The notes beneath the pieces were generated by a model. It saw only the letters and a program-made list of their open reading frames with translations. It ran no database searches and was not told the origin of the DNA. A stretch of 64,000 bases of DNA from UBA6544 sp038131165 (lineage in GTDB: Bacteria > Pseudomonadota > Alphaproteobacteria > UBA8366), in contig JAYPOZ010000003.1 in the NCBI GenBank assembly GCA_038131165.1, forward strand, positions 1-64,000, in the 5' to 3' direction. Below are positions 33,028 through 41,110 of the stretch, in pieces (position 1 is the first letter of the stretch; each line of letters opens with the position of its first letter). The position numbers and the translations under genes are program-made.

Positions 33028-33516
33028 ATGACGACGACGGTCCCCTTTTGGCGCCGCAAGCGCCTCGATCAGATGACCCGCGACGAATGGGAATCGCTCT
33101 GCGACGGGTGCGGCAAGTGCTGTCTGCACAAGCTGGAAGATGCGGATACGGGCGAGATCGCGATGACGGATGTCTCCTGCAGTCTGTTGGACCTCGAGAC
33201 ATGCCGGTGCACCGACTACCGCAACCGTCAGGCAAAGGTGCCCGATTGCGTCAGACTGACCCGCGCGAACCTGCCGAAACTAAGATGGCTGCCCGATACC
33301 TGCGCCTACAGGTTGCTCTATCAAGGCAATGATTTGCCGGAATGGCATTATCTCGTCTCGGGAGACCGGGACGCGGTCCATGCCGCCGGCGAGTCGGTGA
33401 GGGGCAAGGCCGTCTCCGAAGCGGAAGTCGATGATCTCGAGCGCCATGTGACGGACTGGCTGAACAACGCGGGCGGCGATTGGATCTATGTGCCGGAGAA
33501 GGATCCAGTCGAATAA
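33028..33516 (+). CDS. YcgN family cysteine cluster protein (UPF0260)
   Basis: A 162-residue protein with the conserved metal-binding cysteines of the UPF0260/YcgN family: WESLCDGCGKCCLHKLED, DVSCSLLDLETCRCTDY, and VPDCVRLTRANL followed by PDTCAYRLL. These eight or so Cys probably hold a zinc or Fe-S site. The C-terminal segment NAGGDWIYVPEKDP is typical. Function is not established. Monocistronic, 122 bp before irr on the same strand. Confidence 0.9.
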   Translation: MTTTVPFWRRKRLDQMTRDEWESLCDGCGKCCLHKLEDADTGEIAMTDVSCSLLDLETCRCTDYRNRQAKVPDCVRLTRANLPKLRWLPDTCAYRLLYQGNDLPEWHYLVSGDRDAVHAAGESVRGKAVSEAEVDDLERHVTDWLNNAGGDWIYVPEKDPVE

Positions 33517-33638
33517 CGGAGCCAATTTTGTCTTTATAATAAAGAGATAGACATCCCTTTTTAATTGTTCAATTCATCCCATCAGCCTATATTCCAGCGT
33601 CACTTCACATTCGCAATTGCCTTCCCATATTGAATTTC

Positions 33639-34055
33639 ATGAACGCCGCTCGACCCTATACATATGTTCTCGAACGCCTGACCGCGGTCGGCTTGCGACC
33701 GACACGGCAACGCTTGGCCCTGGCCAAGCTGCTGTTGGAAGCCGGGGACCGGCATATCACGGCGGAACAGTTGCACAGCGAGGCCGTCGGAGCCGGCATC
33801 AAGGTCTCGCTCGCGACCGTATACAATACCTTGCATCAATTCACGAAAGCCGCGCTGCTGCGCGAGGTGGTGGTCGAGGCCGGGCGTGCCTATTTCGACA
33901 CCAATACGAGCGAACACCACCACTTGTTCCGCGAAGATACTGGCGAGTTGAGCGATATCGCCCCTGACGCCATCGCCGTATCGGAATTGCCCGTGCCGCC
34001 CGACGGCATGACAATCGACCGTGTCGAAGTGATTGTTCGTATCAAGCCGTCCTAA
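33639..34055 (+). CDS. irr: iron response regulator, Fur family (Irr type)
   Basis: A 138-residue Fur-superfamily repressor/activator. The winged helix includes LRPTRQRLALAKLLLEAGDR and SLATVYNTLHQFTKAALLRE; the dimerisation domain has the histidine-rich NTSEHHHLFREDTGEL characteristic of Irr. No cysteine is present, so no structural Zn(Cys)4 site and no N-terminal haem-regulatory CP motif as in Bradyrhizobium. Irr senses iron through haem and controls iron and oxidative-stress genes. A TTG at 33630 could extend it by three residues. The Irr box at 34089 lies just downstream, before the rubrerythrin gene. Confidence 0.85.
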   Translation: MNAARPYTYVLERLTAVGLRPTRQRLALAKLLLEAGDRHITAEQLHSEAVGAGIKVSLATVYNTLHQFTKAALLREVVVEAGRAYFDTNTSEHHHLFREDTGELSDIAPDAIAVSELPVPPDGMTIDRVEVIVRIKPS

Positions 34056-34088
34056 GTTCGCCACATCGACCAATCGGTTATTTTTTTT

Positions 34089-34106
34089 TCTAGAATAATT
34101 CTAAAA
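34089..34106. promoter_or_regulatory. Irr-type operator (ICE-like box)
   Basis: TCTAGAATAATTCTAAAA contains the perfect inverted repeat TAGAA-TAA-TTCTA (34091-34103), very close to the Irr box TTTAGAA-N3-TTCTAAA of alphaproteobacteria. It ends 4 bp before a -35-like TTGACT (34110-34115), with ATATAA/TATAAA at 34134-34140 as the -10. It would allow irr-dependent control of the rubrerythrin promoter. Confidence 0.7.
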
Positions 34107-34109
34107 TAA

Positions 34110-34140
34110 TTGACTCCGCTCCGGGCGTATCCCATATAAA
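34110..34140 (+). promoter_or_regulatory. promoter of the rubrerythrin operon
   Basis: A -35 TTGACT and a -10 ATATAA or TATAAA separated by 18-19 bp, ending about 80 bp before the rubrerythrin ATG. The Irr box abuts it on the left. Confidence 0.55.
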
Positions 34141-34219
34141 GAACACGGGAACTGCCCGCACGGCATCGACCGAAGATGTCCATGCCGGAAGAATGAACAC
34201 GAGGAGTGAGGAGAGAAAA

Positions 34220-34642
34220 ATGCCGTCCCTTAAGGGTTCGAAGACCGAAGAGAATCTCAAAGCCGCCTTCGCCGGAGAAAGTCAGGCGAATCGCCGCTAT
34301 CTGTATTTCGCTCAAAAGGCGGATGTTGAAGGCTACAACGACGTCGCCGCCGTTTTCCGCTCGACGGCGGAAGGCGAGACAGGTCACGCGCACGGCCATC
34401 TCGAATATCTCGAGGAAACCGGCGATCCCGCGACCGGCGAGCCGATCGGTGGCACTGCAAACAATCTCAAGGCAGCGATTGCCGGCGAGACGCACGAGTA
34501 TACCGATATGTATCCGGGCATGGCCCGCTCGGCCCGAGACGAAGGCTTTGACGAGATCGCCGACTGGTTCGAAACCCTCGCGAAGGCCGAGAAAAGCCAC
34601 GCCGGGCGCTTCCAGAAAGCACTCGATACGCTCGACTCGTAA
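34220..34642 (+). CDS. rubrerythrin family protein
   Basis: A 140-residue di-iron four-helix protein. Iron-ligand ExxH-type helices are AFAGESQANRRYLYFAQKA, FRSTAEGETGHAHGHLEYL, AAIAGETHEYTDMYP and ETLAKAEKSHAGRFQKAL. The C-terminal rubredoxin domain of classical rubrerythrin is absent, so electrons must come from elsewhere, probably from the Fe-S protein encoded next. Rubrerythrins reduce hydrogen peroxide. Start chosen at MPSLKGSKTEE, preceded by GAGGAGAG; the frame is open 27 bp further upstream. First gene of the operon with the Fe-S protein and DUF3501. Confidence 0.93.
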   Translation: MPSLKGSKTEENLKAAFAGESQANRRYLYFAQKADVEGYNDVAAVFRSTAEGETGHAHGHLEYLEETGDPATGEPIGGTANNLKAAIAGETHEYTDMYPGMARSARDEGFDEIADWFETLAKAEKSHAGRFQKALDTLDS

Positions 34643-34648
34643 AGACTT

Positions 34649-34669
34649 AGGGCGCCCTGATTGCGCCCT
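34649..34669 (+). other. hairpin between rubrerythrin and Fe-S protein genes
   Basis: AGGGCGC-CCTGATT-GCGCCCT forms a 7-bp stem with a 7-base loop just after the rubrerythrin stop. No T-run follows, so it is more likely an mRNA stability or partial attenuation element that would leave the abundant rubrerythrin message above the downstream genes. Confidence 0.4.
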
Positions 34670-34746
34670 GTAAGGTATGGCGGAGTGCACAGCGGATCGC
34701 TGGGCACTCCCGCCGCGCCCCCAAATGAACAAGACGGAATGATCCG

Positions 34747-36093
34747 ATGAGAGAAGGCAGTCTTGATGCGCCCGTGCGCCACCCTTTGGCCTGGACCGAA
34801 GAGGATTTCTATGACGAGCAGACGCTCGACGCAGAACTTCGCCGGGTCTTCGATATCTGCCATGGATGCCGGCGGTGCTTTAACCTATGTGACAGTTTTC
34901 CACGGCTTTTCGATCTGATCGACGACTCGGAATCCGGAGAGCTCGATTCCGTCGACAGCAAGGACTTCAAGCCAGTCGTCGATGCCTGCACGCTGTGCGA
35001 CATGTGTTTCATGACAAAATGTCCCTACGTGCCGCCGCACGACTTCAATCTCGATTTCCCCCATTTGATGCTGCGCTACCGCGCGGTGGAGCAACGCAAG
35101 GGCATGATCGGCACCATCGACCGGGAACTGACCAAGACGGACCGCAATGGACGCGTCGCCGGGCGGATGTCGGCGGTCGCGAATTGGGCCTCGAAGACCG
35201 GGAACACTTTGACCCGCCCGGTCATGGAAACGGTAGCCGGCATCGACCGAAACGCGGAATTACCCAAATTCCACGCCAAGACATTCGAATCACGGGCCAA
35301 ATCGGCGCCGCCGGCCGTCAACGCCGAAGCCCCCGCCAAAGACCGCAAGGCCGTGCTCTACGCAACCTGTTTCGCCAATTACAACAGCCCCGAGATCGGC
35401 ATCGCCGCGCAGGGGGTTCTCGCCCTCAACGGGGTCGAGACCGAAGTCGTCTATCCCGGTTGCTGCGGCATGCCGCAGTTGGAACAGGGCGATATCGCCA
35501 GCGTCGCGAAAAGCGCCGAGACGGTCGCGGCCGAACTGGCGCCCTGGATCGACAAGGGATACGACGTCATCGCCCTGGTCCCGAGTTGCGCCTTGATGCT
35601 GAAATTCGAGTGGCCGCTGATCCTGCCGGGCAATGCGGCCATCGGGAAGCTTGCCAATGCCAGTTTCGACATTACGGAGTATATCGTGGATATCGCCAAG
35701 AAAGAGGGGCTCGCCGACGGCTTGTCTCCCTTGGACGGCGGGGTCGCGGTGCATTTCGCCTGCCACGCCCGCGCCCAGAACATGGGAGCCAAGGCGGCGG
35801 AGATGATGCGCCTGGTGCCGGGGTCGGATGTAACCGTAATCGAACGTTGTTCCGGCCACGGCGGGTCCTGGGGCATCAAGAAAGACAATTTCGAAACCGC
35901 CATCAAGATCGGCCGGCCGGCGACGCGCCAGGCCCTGGAGAGCGGCAAGAAGCATGTGGTTTCCGAATGCCCCTTGGCCGGCATGCATATTGGCCAGGGC
36001 ATCGGCCGTCTCGCGGAGAGCGATGCCCCAGCCTACAAGATCGCGGCGCATCCGATCGTGCTGTTCGCACGCGCCTACGGCGTGGATGTCTGA
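34747..36093 (+). CDS. HdrD/GlpC-type (Fe-S)-binding oxidoreductase
   Basis: A 448-residue protein with two [4Fe-4S] motifs near the N-terminus: CHGCRRCFNLC and CTLCDMCFMTKCPY (about residues 38-95). Two CCG-type domains follow, with VYPGCCGMPQLEQGD and ERCSGHGGSWGIKK holding the characteristic cysteines of heterodisulfide-reductase and glycolate-oxidase subunit F/LutA proteins. It lies between rubrerythrin and DUF3501, an arrangement recurring in proteobacteria, so it is probably the electron donor for peroxide reduction by rubrerythrin. That pairing is inference. Confidence 0.9.
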   Translation: MREGSLDAPVRHPLAWTEEDFYDEQTLDAELRRVFDICHGCRRCFNLCDSFPRLFDLIDDSESGELDSVDSKDFKPVVDACTLCDMCFMTKCPYVPPHDFNLDFPHLMLRYRAVEQRKGMIGTIDRELTKTDRNGRVAGRMSAVANWASKTGNTLTRPVMETVAGIDRNAELPKFHAKTFESRAKSAPPAVNAEAPAKDRKAVLYATCFANYNSPEIGIAAQGVLALNGVETEVVYPGCCGMPQLEQGDIASVAKSAETVAAELAPWIDKGYDVIALVPSCALMLKFEWPLILPGNAAIGKLANASFDITEYIVDIAKKEGLADGLSPLDGGVAVHFACHARAQNMGAKAAEMMRLVPGSDVTVIERCSGHGGSWGIKKDNFETAIKIGRPATRQALESGKKHVVSECPLAGMHIGQGIGRLAESDAPAYKIAAHPIVLFARAYGVDV

Positions 36094-36121
36094 CGCTTTG
36101 GCCGCCTTAAAGGAGCAAGTC

Positions 36122-36712
36122 ATGTCGACGAGAACCGAACTCACCCGCGACGACATCATGCCGATGGAAGAATATGCGAAGATTCGCAAACAGCGGCGCA
36201 GCGATATCGTCGCGGCCAAACGCAATCGGCGGATGGAGATCGGCCCCGTTGCTGTCTGCCATTTCGAGAGCTACGACAGCATGTGGCAACAGGTCCACGA
36301 GATGCTGTACATCGAGCGCGGCGGAGAAGAACAGATTGACGACGAACTGAATGCCTATAACCCGCTGATTCCGAAAGGACGGGAGCTGGTCTGCACCGTC
36401 ATGTTCGAAATCGACGAGCCGGCCCGGCGAAAAGTATTTCTCGCGAAGCTGGGCGGCGTCGAGGAGACCATGACCATCGAGTTCGCCGGAGAGATCGTCG
36501 CCGGTGTGCCGGAGGCCGATGTGGATCGCACCACCGCCGACGGCAAGGCCTCTTCCGTTCAGTTCCTACATTTCCCTTTCACGGACGCGCAAGTCGCCGC
36601 CTTCAAGACGGAAGGGACCCAAGTCGTCGTCGGGTTCAAGCATCCGGAATACGCGCATCTGGCGGTGATGCCCGAAGCGACCCGCGCGGCCCTGGCGAAA
36701 GATTTCGCTTAA
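36122..36712 (+). CDS. DUF3501 family protein
   Basis: A 196-residue protein of the DUF3501 family: RDDIMPMEEYAKIRKQRRSD, VCHFESYDSMWQQVHEML and the IERGGEEQIDDELNAYNPLI stretch are hallmark regions, and VQFLHFPFTDAQVAAFK ends the core. Function unknown; it almost always accompanies rubrerythrin and the Fe-S protein. The ATG follows AAGGAG and starts 28 bp after the Fe-S protein stop. No signal peptide or metal motif is visible. Probably cytoplasmic. Confidence 0.88.
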   Translation: MSTRTELTRDDIMPMEEYAKIRKQRRSDIVAAKRNRRMEIGPVAVCHFESYDSMWQQVHEMLYIERGGEEQIDDELNAYNPLIPKGRELVCTVMFEIDEPARRKVFLAKLGGVEETMTIEFAGEIVAGVPEADVDRTTADGKASSVQFLHFPFTDAQVAAFKTEGTQVVVGFKHPEYAHLAVMPEATRAALAKDFA

Positions 36713-36731
36713 GTCCCTACGGCCGGCCCGA

Positions 36732-37289
36732 TCAGGGAAGAATTTCGTCTTTGCGGATGCCCCAGAGTCCCTCGCGGCGCAGCCAACCTTCGTAACCGTC
36801 GACTTCGACGCGGCACCACACGGGCGTGCATTCCCCGAGTTCCGCGACGATGCCGCGCGCAAGACGCGCCACCGCCGGCGCCTCGTCGCTCGAGCGTCGG
36901 CGTAAGGTTGCGGTGCGGCCGGTCACGATGACGCTGCGGCGGCTCGACAGCATGGCCCGGTGGACCCAGCCTTCCGCCCCCTCCCAATCTCGGATTTTCC
37001 GCCAAGTATCGTATTCCTGGACGACTTCAACGGGAATCGCCTTTTGTCGAAACACCCATTTGACTGGATAGCGCACGCCCGGACCGACCCGGACGTTCAC
37101 TTCGTCCGACCGCAAGGAGACGAAGCGCCGTTGCGTGGCCCGCTTGGGACGCTCGCGCAGCGGATCATCCGCCTGCGCCGTTTGCCACTCCCGAGACGGC
37201 GTATCATCCATCCAAGACGACGCGGCGCCGGTGCTCACAAGGGCGAGCGCCGCAAAGGCTGCGATTGCGCCGAGAAACCTAAGAGCCAT
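36732..37289 (-). CDS. exported bacterial SH3 domain protein
   Basis: A 185-residue protein with a signal peptide (MALRFLGAIAAFAALALV, cleavage near STGAAS). Two SH3-type segments follow: EVNVRVGPGVRYPVKWVF with QEYDTWRKIRDWEGAEGWVH, and RSVIVTGRTATLRRRSSD with LGECTPVWCRVEVDGYEGWL. COG3807-like envelope proteins of this kind bind peptidoglycan or periplasmic partners. It is divergent from the 2-hydroxyacid dehydrogenase with an 82-bp gap. Confidence 0.85.
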   Translation of the reverse strand: MALRFLGAIAAFAALALVSTGAASSWMDDTPSREWQTAQADDPLRERPKRATQRRFVSLRSDEVNVRVGPGVRYPVKWVFRQKAIPVEVVQEYDTWRKIRDWEGAEGWVHRAMLSSRRSVIVTGRTATLRRRSSDEAPAVARLARGIVAELGECTPVWCRVEVDGYEGWLRREGLWGIRKDEILP

Positions 37290-37371
37290 CGGCGGCCTTT
37301 ACCTCGCCGAGACTGGACAAGACAAGCCTGCGCCGTGTAAATGCGACGAATTGGGATCGCCGAGATTGGGC

Positions 37372-38358
37372 ATGAACGGAAAAAAACCTCTCGTCATCGT
37401 TACTCGAAAACTGCCCGACGCCATCGAGACGCGGATGATGGAACTCTTTCAGACGCGCCTCAACCTGGAAGACACGCCCATGTCGCAGGCGGAACTCGGC
37501 GCCGCGGCGGCGGAAGCCGATGTCCTGGTTCCGACGGTCACGGACCGCATCAATGCGGAGATATTGTCTCAGGCGGGGGACAACCTCAAGCTCATCGCCT
37601 CGTTCGGCACCGGGATAGATCACATCGACTTCGCCGCCGCCCGGGCGAAGGGGATTACCGTCACCAATACCCCCGGTGTGTTGACCCAGGATACCGCCGA
37701 TATGACCATGGCGCTCATCCTGGCGGTTCCGCGCCGGCTTTCCGAAGGTGAACGGCTGGTACGCGCCGGGAAATGGGACGGATGGGGCCCGACTTTGATG
37801 TTGGGCCACCGCATCTGGGGAAAACGGCTCGGCATTGTCGGCATGGGCCGAATCGGTCAAGCGGTGGCGCACCGGGCGCGCGGCTTCGGTCTTTCCATCC
37901 ATTACCACAACCGGCGGCGGGTCCATCCGGAGACCGAAGAGGATCTTGAGGCGACCTATTGGGAGAGCCTCGATCAGATGTTGGCGCATATGGACATCAT
38001 TTCGATCAATTGTCCGCATACGCCGGCCACTTTCCATCTGCTCTCCGAGCGGCGTCTGCGACTGGTCAAGCCGCACGCCTATATCGTCAACACAAGCCGC
38101 GGCGAAGTCATCGACGAGAACGCCCTCACGCGGATGCTCGCGAACGGAGAGATCGCCGGCGCGGGACTGGACGTCTTCGAGCATGAGCCCGCAGTCAATC
38201 CTAAACTGTTGCGGCTGGAGAATGTCATTCTGATTCCGCATATGGGTTCGGCCACGCTCGAAGGTCGTCTCGACATGGGCGAAAAAGTCATCGTCAACAT
38301 CAAAACCTTTGCCGACGGCCACACGCCGCCCGACCGCGTTCTGGAGACGATGTTTTAG
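37372..38358 (+). CDS. D-isomer specific 2-hydroxyacid dehydrogenase (glyoxylate/hydroxypyruvate reductase type)
   Basis: A 328-residue NAD(P)-dependent dehydrogenase. The Rossmann motif GIVGMGRIGQAVAHRARGFG is preceded by the dimerisation helices with TPGVLTQDTADMTMALIL. Catalytic Arg is in VNTSRGEVIDENAL, Glu in LDVFEHEPAVN and His in LIPHMGSATLEGR. The pattern SFGTGIDHIDFAAARAKGI is typical of glycerate dehydrogenase/glyoxylate reductase (GyaR/GhrB-like). Start at MNGKKPLVIVTRKLP, from which the family length is normal; the upstream extension overlaps the divergent gene. Confidence 0.88.
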   Translation: MNGKKPLVIVTRKLPDAIETRMMELFQTRLNLEDTPMSQAELGAAAAEADVLVPTVTDRINAEILSQAGDNLKLIASFGTGIDHIDFAAARAKGITVTNTPGVLTQDTADMTMALILAVPRRLSEGERLVRAGKWDGWGPTLMLGHRIWGKRLGIVGMGRIGQAVAHRARGFGLSIHYHNRRRVHPETEEDLEATYWESLDQMLAHMDIISINCPHTPATFHLLSERRLRLVKPHAYIVNTSRGEVIDENALTRMLANGEIAGAGLDVFEHEPAVNPKLLRLENVILIPHMGSATLEGRLDMGEKVIVNIKTFADGHTPPDRVLETMF

Positions 38359-38383
38359 ACACGGTGGGGTTTCAGGGTGCCGG

Positions 38384-39187
38384 CTATTCCGCCGCCGCCG
38401 CACTTTCCAAACTGGTAATTGTGGGGTTGGCGCCGCAGAGCGCGCAGGCCGGATCTCGCTTGACCTTCAGGCCCCGGGTGTCCGAGTTCAGCGCATCGTA
38501 CAACACGAGCCGGCCGGCCAGACTGCGGCCGAGGCCGAGCAGTTCCTTCAGGGCTTCCGTCGCCTGCATCGTGCCGAGGACGCCGGCGACCGAGCCGAAG
38601 ATTCCCGCCTGCTCGCAACGCGACACCATTCCGGGCGCTGGCGGGTGCGGAAAAATACAACGGTAGCAAGGATTCTCGCCTTCTTCGTAAGCCTTGATCG
38701 TCGTGATCTGCCCTTCGAATCTGAGCAGCGCTGCCGAAACCAGCGGCGTCTTGGTCAGGAAACAGGCGTCGTTGACCATATAACGGGTGTCGAAATTATC
38801 GCTGCCGTCGAGTACCAAATCGTATTGCGATATCAACTCGAGAGCATTCGCGGGCGCGATCCGATAGGGATGCTTCTGCACTTTGGTTTCGGGATTGATC
38901 GAGTGCAGACGGTCGGCGGCGCTGTCGACTTTCGGCCGGTCTATGTCCTCGGTGCCGTGTACGATTTGGCGCTGCAGGTTCGTGATGTCGACCACGTCGT
39001 CGTCGACCACGCCGAGCGTTCCTACCCCGGCGGCGCCGAGATACATCAGCACCGGAGAGCCCAGGCCCCCCGCACCGACAACCAGCACTTTCGATTGCAG
39101 CAGCTTGATCTGGCCTTCCTCGCCGACCTCGTCGAGGACGACGTGGCGCGCATAGCGCATTAATTGCTCGTCGCTGATTTCGTCCAT
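38384..39187 (-). CDS. moeB: molybdopterin-synthase adenylyltransferase (HesA/MoeB/ThiF family)
   Basis: A 267-residue E1-like enzyme that adenylates the C-terminus of MoaD (or ThiS). Nucleotide-binding VLVVGAGGLGSPVLMYLGA is followed by DDDVVDITNLQRQIVHG and the metal-type CxxC pairs CYRCIFP and CALCGANPT near the C-terminus. A C-terminal rhodanese domain is absent. Fits the molybdopterin enzyme at 2456. It follows cysK by 7 bp, so sulfur mobilisation genes lie together: rrf2-cysK-moeB. Confidence 0.88.
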   Translation of the reverse strand: MDEISDEQLMRYARHVVLDEVGEEGQIKLLQSKVLVVGAGGLGSPVLMYLGAAGVGTLGVVDDDVVDITNLQRQIVHGTEDIDRPKVDSAADRLHSINPETKVQKHPYRIAPANALELISQYDLVLDGSDNFDTRYMVNDACFLTKTPLVSAALLRFEGQITTIKAYEEGENPCYRCIFPHPPAPGMVSRCEQAGIFGSVAGVLGTMQATEALKELLGLGRSLAGRLVLYDALNSDTRGLKVKRDPACALCGANPTITSLESAAAAE

Positions 39188-39194
39188 CTAAGCC

Positions 39195-40172
39195 TCACAA
39201 TTTGTCGAACAGAGGGGTCGACAGATACCGCTCCGCAAAAGACGGGATGACGACCACGACGCGGCGGCCCGCCATCTCGGGCCGCTCCGCAAGCTCCAGC
39301 GCCGCCGCGATGGCCGCCCCGCCGGAAATGCCGACCGGCACCCCTTCCAACGCCGCCGTCCGGCGCGCGGTCCGAAACGCCGTCTCGTTGGCGATCGGTA
39401 TCACTTCGTCGATGAGGGATGTGTCGAGGATGGACGGCACGAAGCCGGCGCCGATCCCTTCGATCATATGATGCCCCGGCAGGCCGCCCGACAGCACCTG
39501 GCTATCCTCGGGCTCGACGGCGACGATTTGGATGTCGGGGTTCAGCGCTTTGAGCGCTTGGCCGCATCCGGTCAGCGTGCCCCCGGTCCCGACGCTGGTG
39601 ACAAGGGCATCGATCCGCCCGCCCGTATCGCGCCAGATTTCCACCGCGGTTGTAGAGCGGTGAATGTCCGGGTTGGCGGGATTGTCGAATTGCTGCGGCA
39701 TCACTGCGTCCGGCAGTCCCCGCACCAGTTCCTCCGCCCGCGCGATCGCTCCCCGCATGCCCTGGTCGGCGGGGGTCAGTTCGAGCTTGGCACCGAGGAA
39801 CAACAGCATGCGGCGGCGTTCCATCGACATCGATTCCGGCATCGTCAGAATAAGCCGGTACCCTTTCGCAGCGGCGACGAACGCCAGCGCAATGCCGGTA
39901 TTTCCCGATGTCGGCTCGACCAGGACCGTGTTCTCGGTGATCCGGCCTTCTTGCTCCAACGCCTCGATCATCGCCAAGCCGATCCGGTCCTTGACCGAGC
40001 CAAGCGGATTGAAAAACTCCAGCTTCGCCAGAAGCTCCGCACCCGCCTCGGCTGCGGCCATCAATCGCGAAAGACGCACCAGCGGCGTCCCGCCGATGGT
40101 GTCAAGAATGCTGTCGCAAATCCGCTCCGTGTCCGCGTCCGTTTCTTCAATTTCCTGCAGCGACGGCGCCAT
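39195..40172 (-). CDS. cysK: cysteine synthase (O-acetylserine sulfhydrylase)
   Basis: A 325-residue PLP enzyme forming cysteine from O-acetylserine and sulfide. PLP lysine in NPLGSVKDRIGLAMIEALEQ; the substrate-binding TSGNTGIALAF and the phosphate-binding GTGGTLTGCG are intact. The C-terminal peptide differs from the GLF-type end that binds CysE partners in E. coli. It lies 14 bp downstream of an Rrf2-family regulator, a typical arrangement for cysteine-responsive control, and 7 bp before moeB. Confidence 0.92.
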   Translation of the reverse strand: MAPSLQEIEETDADTERICDSILDTIGGTPLVRLSRLMAAAEAGAELLAKLEFFNPLGSVKDRIGLAMIEALEQEGRITENTVLVEPTSGNTGIALAFVAAAKGYRLILTMPESMSMERRRMLLFLGAKLELTPADQGMRGAIARAEELVRGLPDAVMPQQFDNPANPDIHRSTTAVEIWRDTGGRIDALVTSVGTGGTLTGCGQALKALNPDIQIVAVEPEDSQVLSGGLPGHHMIEGIGAGFVPSILDTSLIDEVIPIANETAFRTARRTAALEGVPVGISGGAAIAAALELAERPEMAGRRVVVVIPSFAERYLSTPLFDKL

Positions 40173-40186
40173 GCATCTGCTTTCCG

Positions 40187-40645
40187 TTAGATCGCGAAAT
40201 CGAGCTCGACCGGGGGACTGCTGCCTTCGACGCCGGATTCGCGCGCGCTCCGGCAGAGATCCTCGATGCTGATCTCGTCGAGTTTCGCCAATGCCTCGTC
40301 CTGCAGCTCCTGCCAGATCGGCCGCAGCACTTCGCGCCCCAATTGCGATCCGGTCGAACTCTCGACCGGGTCGGTCGTGTCCTCCATCGCGGCGACGATG
40401 CGGGTGATCTGGCCCAAGGTGACGCGCCGGCGTTCGCGCGCCAGACGGTAGCCGCCGCGGGGGCCCCTGACACCGCGCAGCACCCCCTCGCGCACCAATT
40501 GCTGCAACACCTGCTCCAGATAGCGGCGGGGAATGTCCTGGCGCGTGGCAATGTCCTTGCTCTGCACCGGAATCTCTGCGGCGTTATAGGCGATATCCAC
40601 CACGGCTTCGATGGCAAAAATGAGCTTTCGCGAGAGCCGCAGCAT
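40187..40645 (-). CDS. Rrf2 family transcriptional regulator (CymR-like)
   Basis: A 152-residue winged-helix regulator. The DNA-binding domain shows RKLIFAIEAVVDIAYNA, IPRRYLEQVLQQLVREG and the wing GVRGPRGGYRLARER. Only one cysteine is present (EDLCRSARES), so it cannot ligate an Fe-S cluster as IscR does with three. Adjacency to cysK points to a CymR-like sensor of cysteine metabolism, possibly interacting with CysK; this is inference. It begins 4 bp after the dut stop, in the leftward ubiE-ubiB-coaBC-dut run. Confidence 0.87.
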   Translation of the reverse strand: MLRLSRKLIFAIEAVVDIAYNAAEIPVQSKDIATRQDIPRRYLEQVLQQLVREGVLRGVRGPRGGYRLARERRRVTLGQITRIVAAMEDTTDPVESSTGSQLGREVLRPIWQELQDEALAKLDEISIEDLCRSARESGVEGSSPPVELDFAI

Positions 40646-40648
40646 CGG

Positions 40649-41110
40649 TCAGCCGCCCCCCTCCGTGCCGGTCGACCCAAACCCGCCGGCGCCGCGCGCG
40701 CTTTCGCTGAGCGAATGAACGGGGGTCCAAGCAATCCGAACCACCGGCGCCACCACCATCTGCGCGATCCGCATCCCGCGGGTCACGGTAAAAGGGTCTT
40801 GTCCCAGATTGGCCAGTATCACGCCGATCTCACCGCGATAATCCGCATCGATGGTGCCCGGGCTGTTCAACAACGTCAGTCCGTTCTTCAAGGCCAGCCC
40901 CGACCGCGGCCGGACCTGGGCCTCGTAGCCGGGCGGCAGCGCAATCGCAATTCCGGAGGGAACGAGCGCACGGGCACCGGGCGCGATTACGACGTCCTCC
41001 GGCACCGCAGCCAACAGATCGACCCCGGCGCTGTCCGCGGTGGCATAGGCGGGCAAGGGCAGGTCCTCCGCATGTGCCAGACGCATGATGTCGACGGAAA
41101 CTCCGGTCAT
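40649..41110 (-). CDS. dut: deoxyuridine 5'-triphosphate nucleotidohydrolase
   Basis: A 153-residue trimeric dUTPase that turns dUTP into dUMP and pyrophosphate. Its conserved motifs are ATADSAGVDLLAAVPED, VRPRSGLALKNGL, the uracil-binding GTIDADYRGEIGVIL, RIAQMVVAPV, and the C-terminal flexible ESARGAGGFGSTG. The ATG overlaps the coaBC stop in an ATGA, showing translational coupling. Start at MTGVSVDIMRL; the frame runs further into the coaBC region without support. Confidence 0.95.
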   Translation of the reverse strand: MTGVSVDIMRLAHAEDLPLPAYATADSAGVDLLAAVPEDVVIAPGARALVPSGIAIALPPGYEAQVRPRSGLALKNGLTLLNSPGTIDADYRGEIGVILANLGQDPFTVTRGMRIAQMVVAPVVRIAWTPVHSLSESARGAGGFGSTGTEGGG

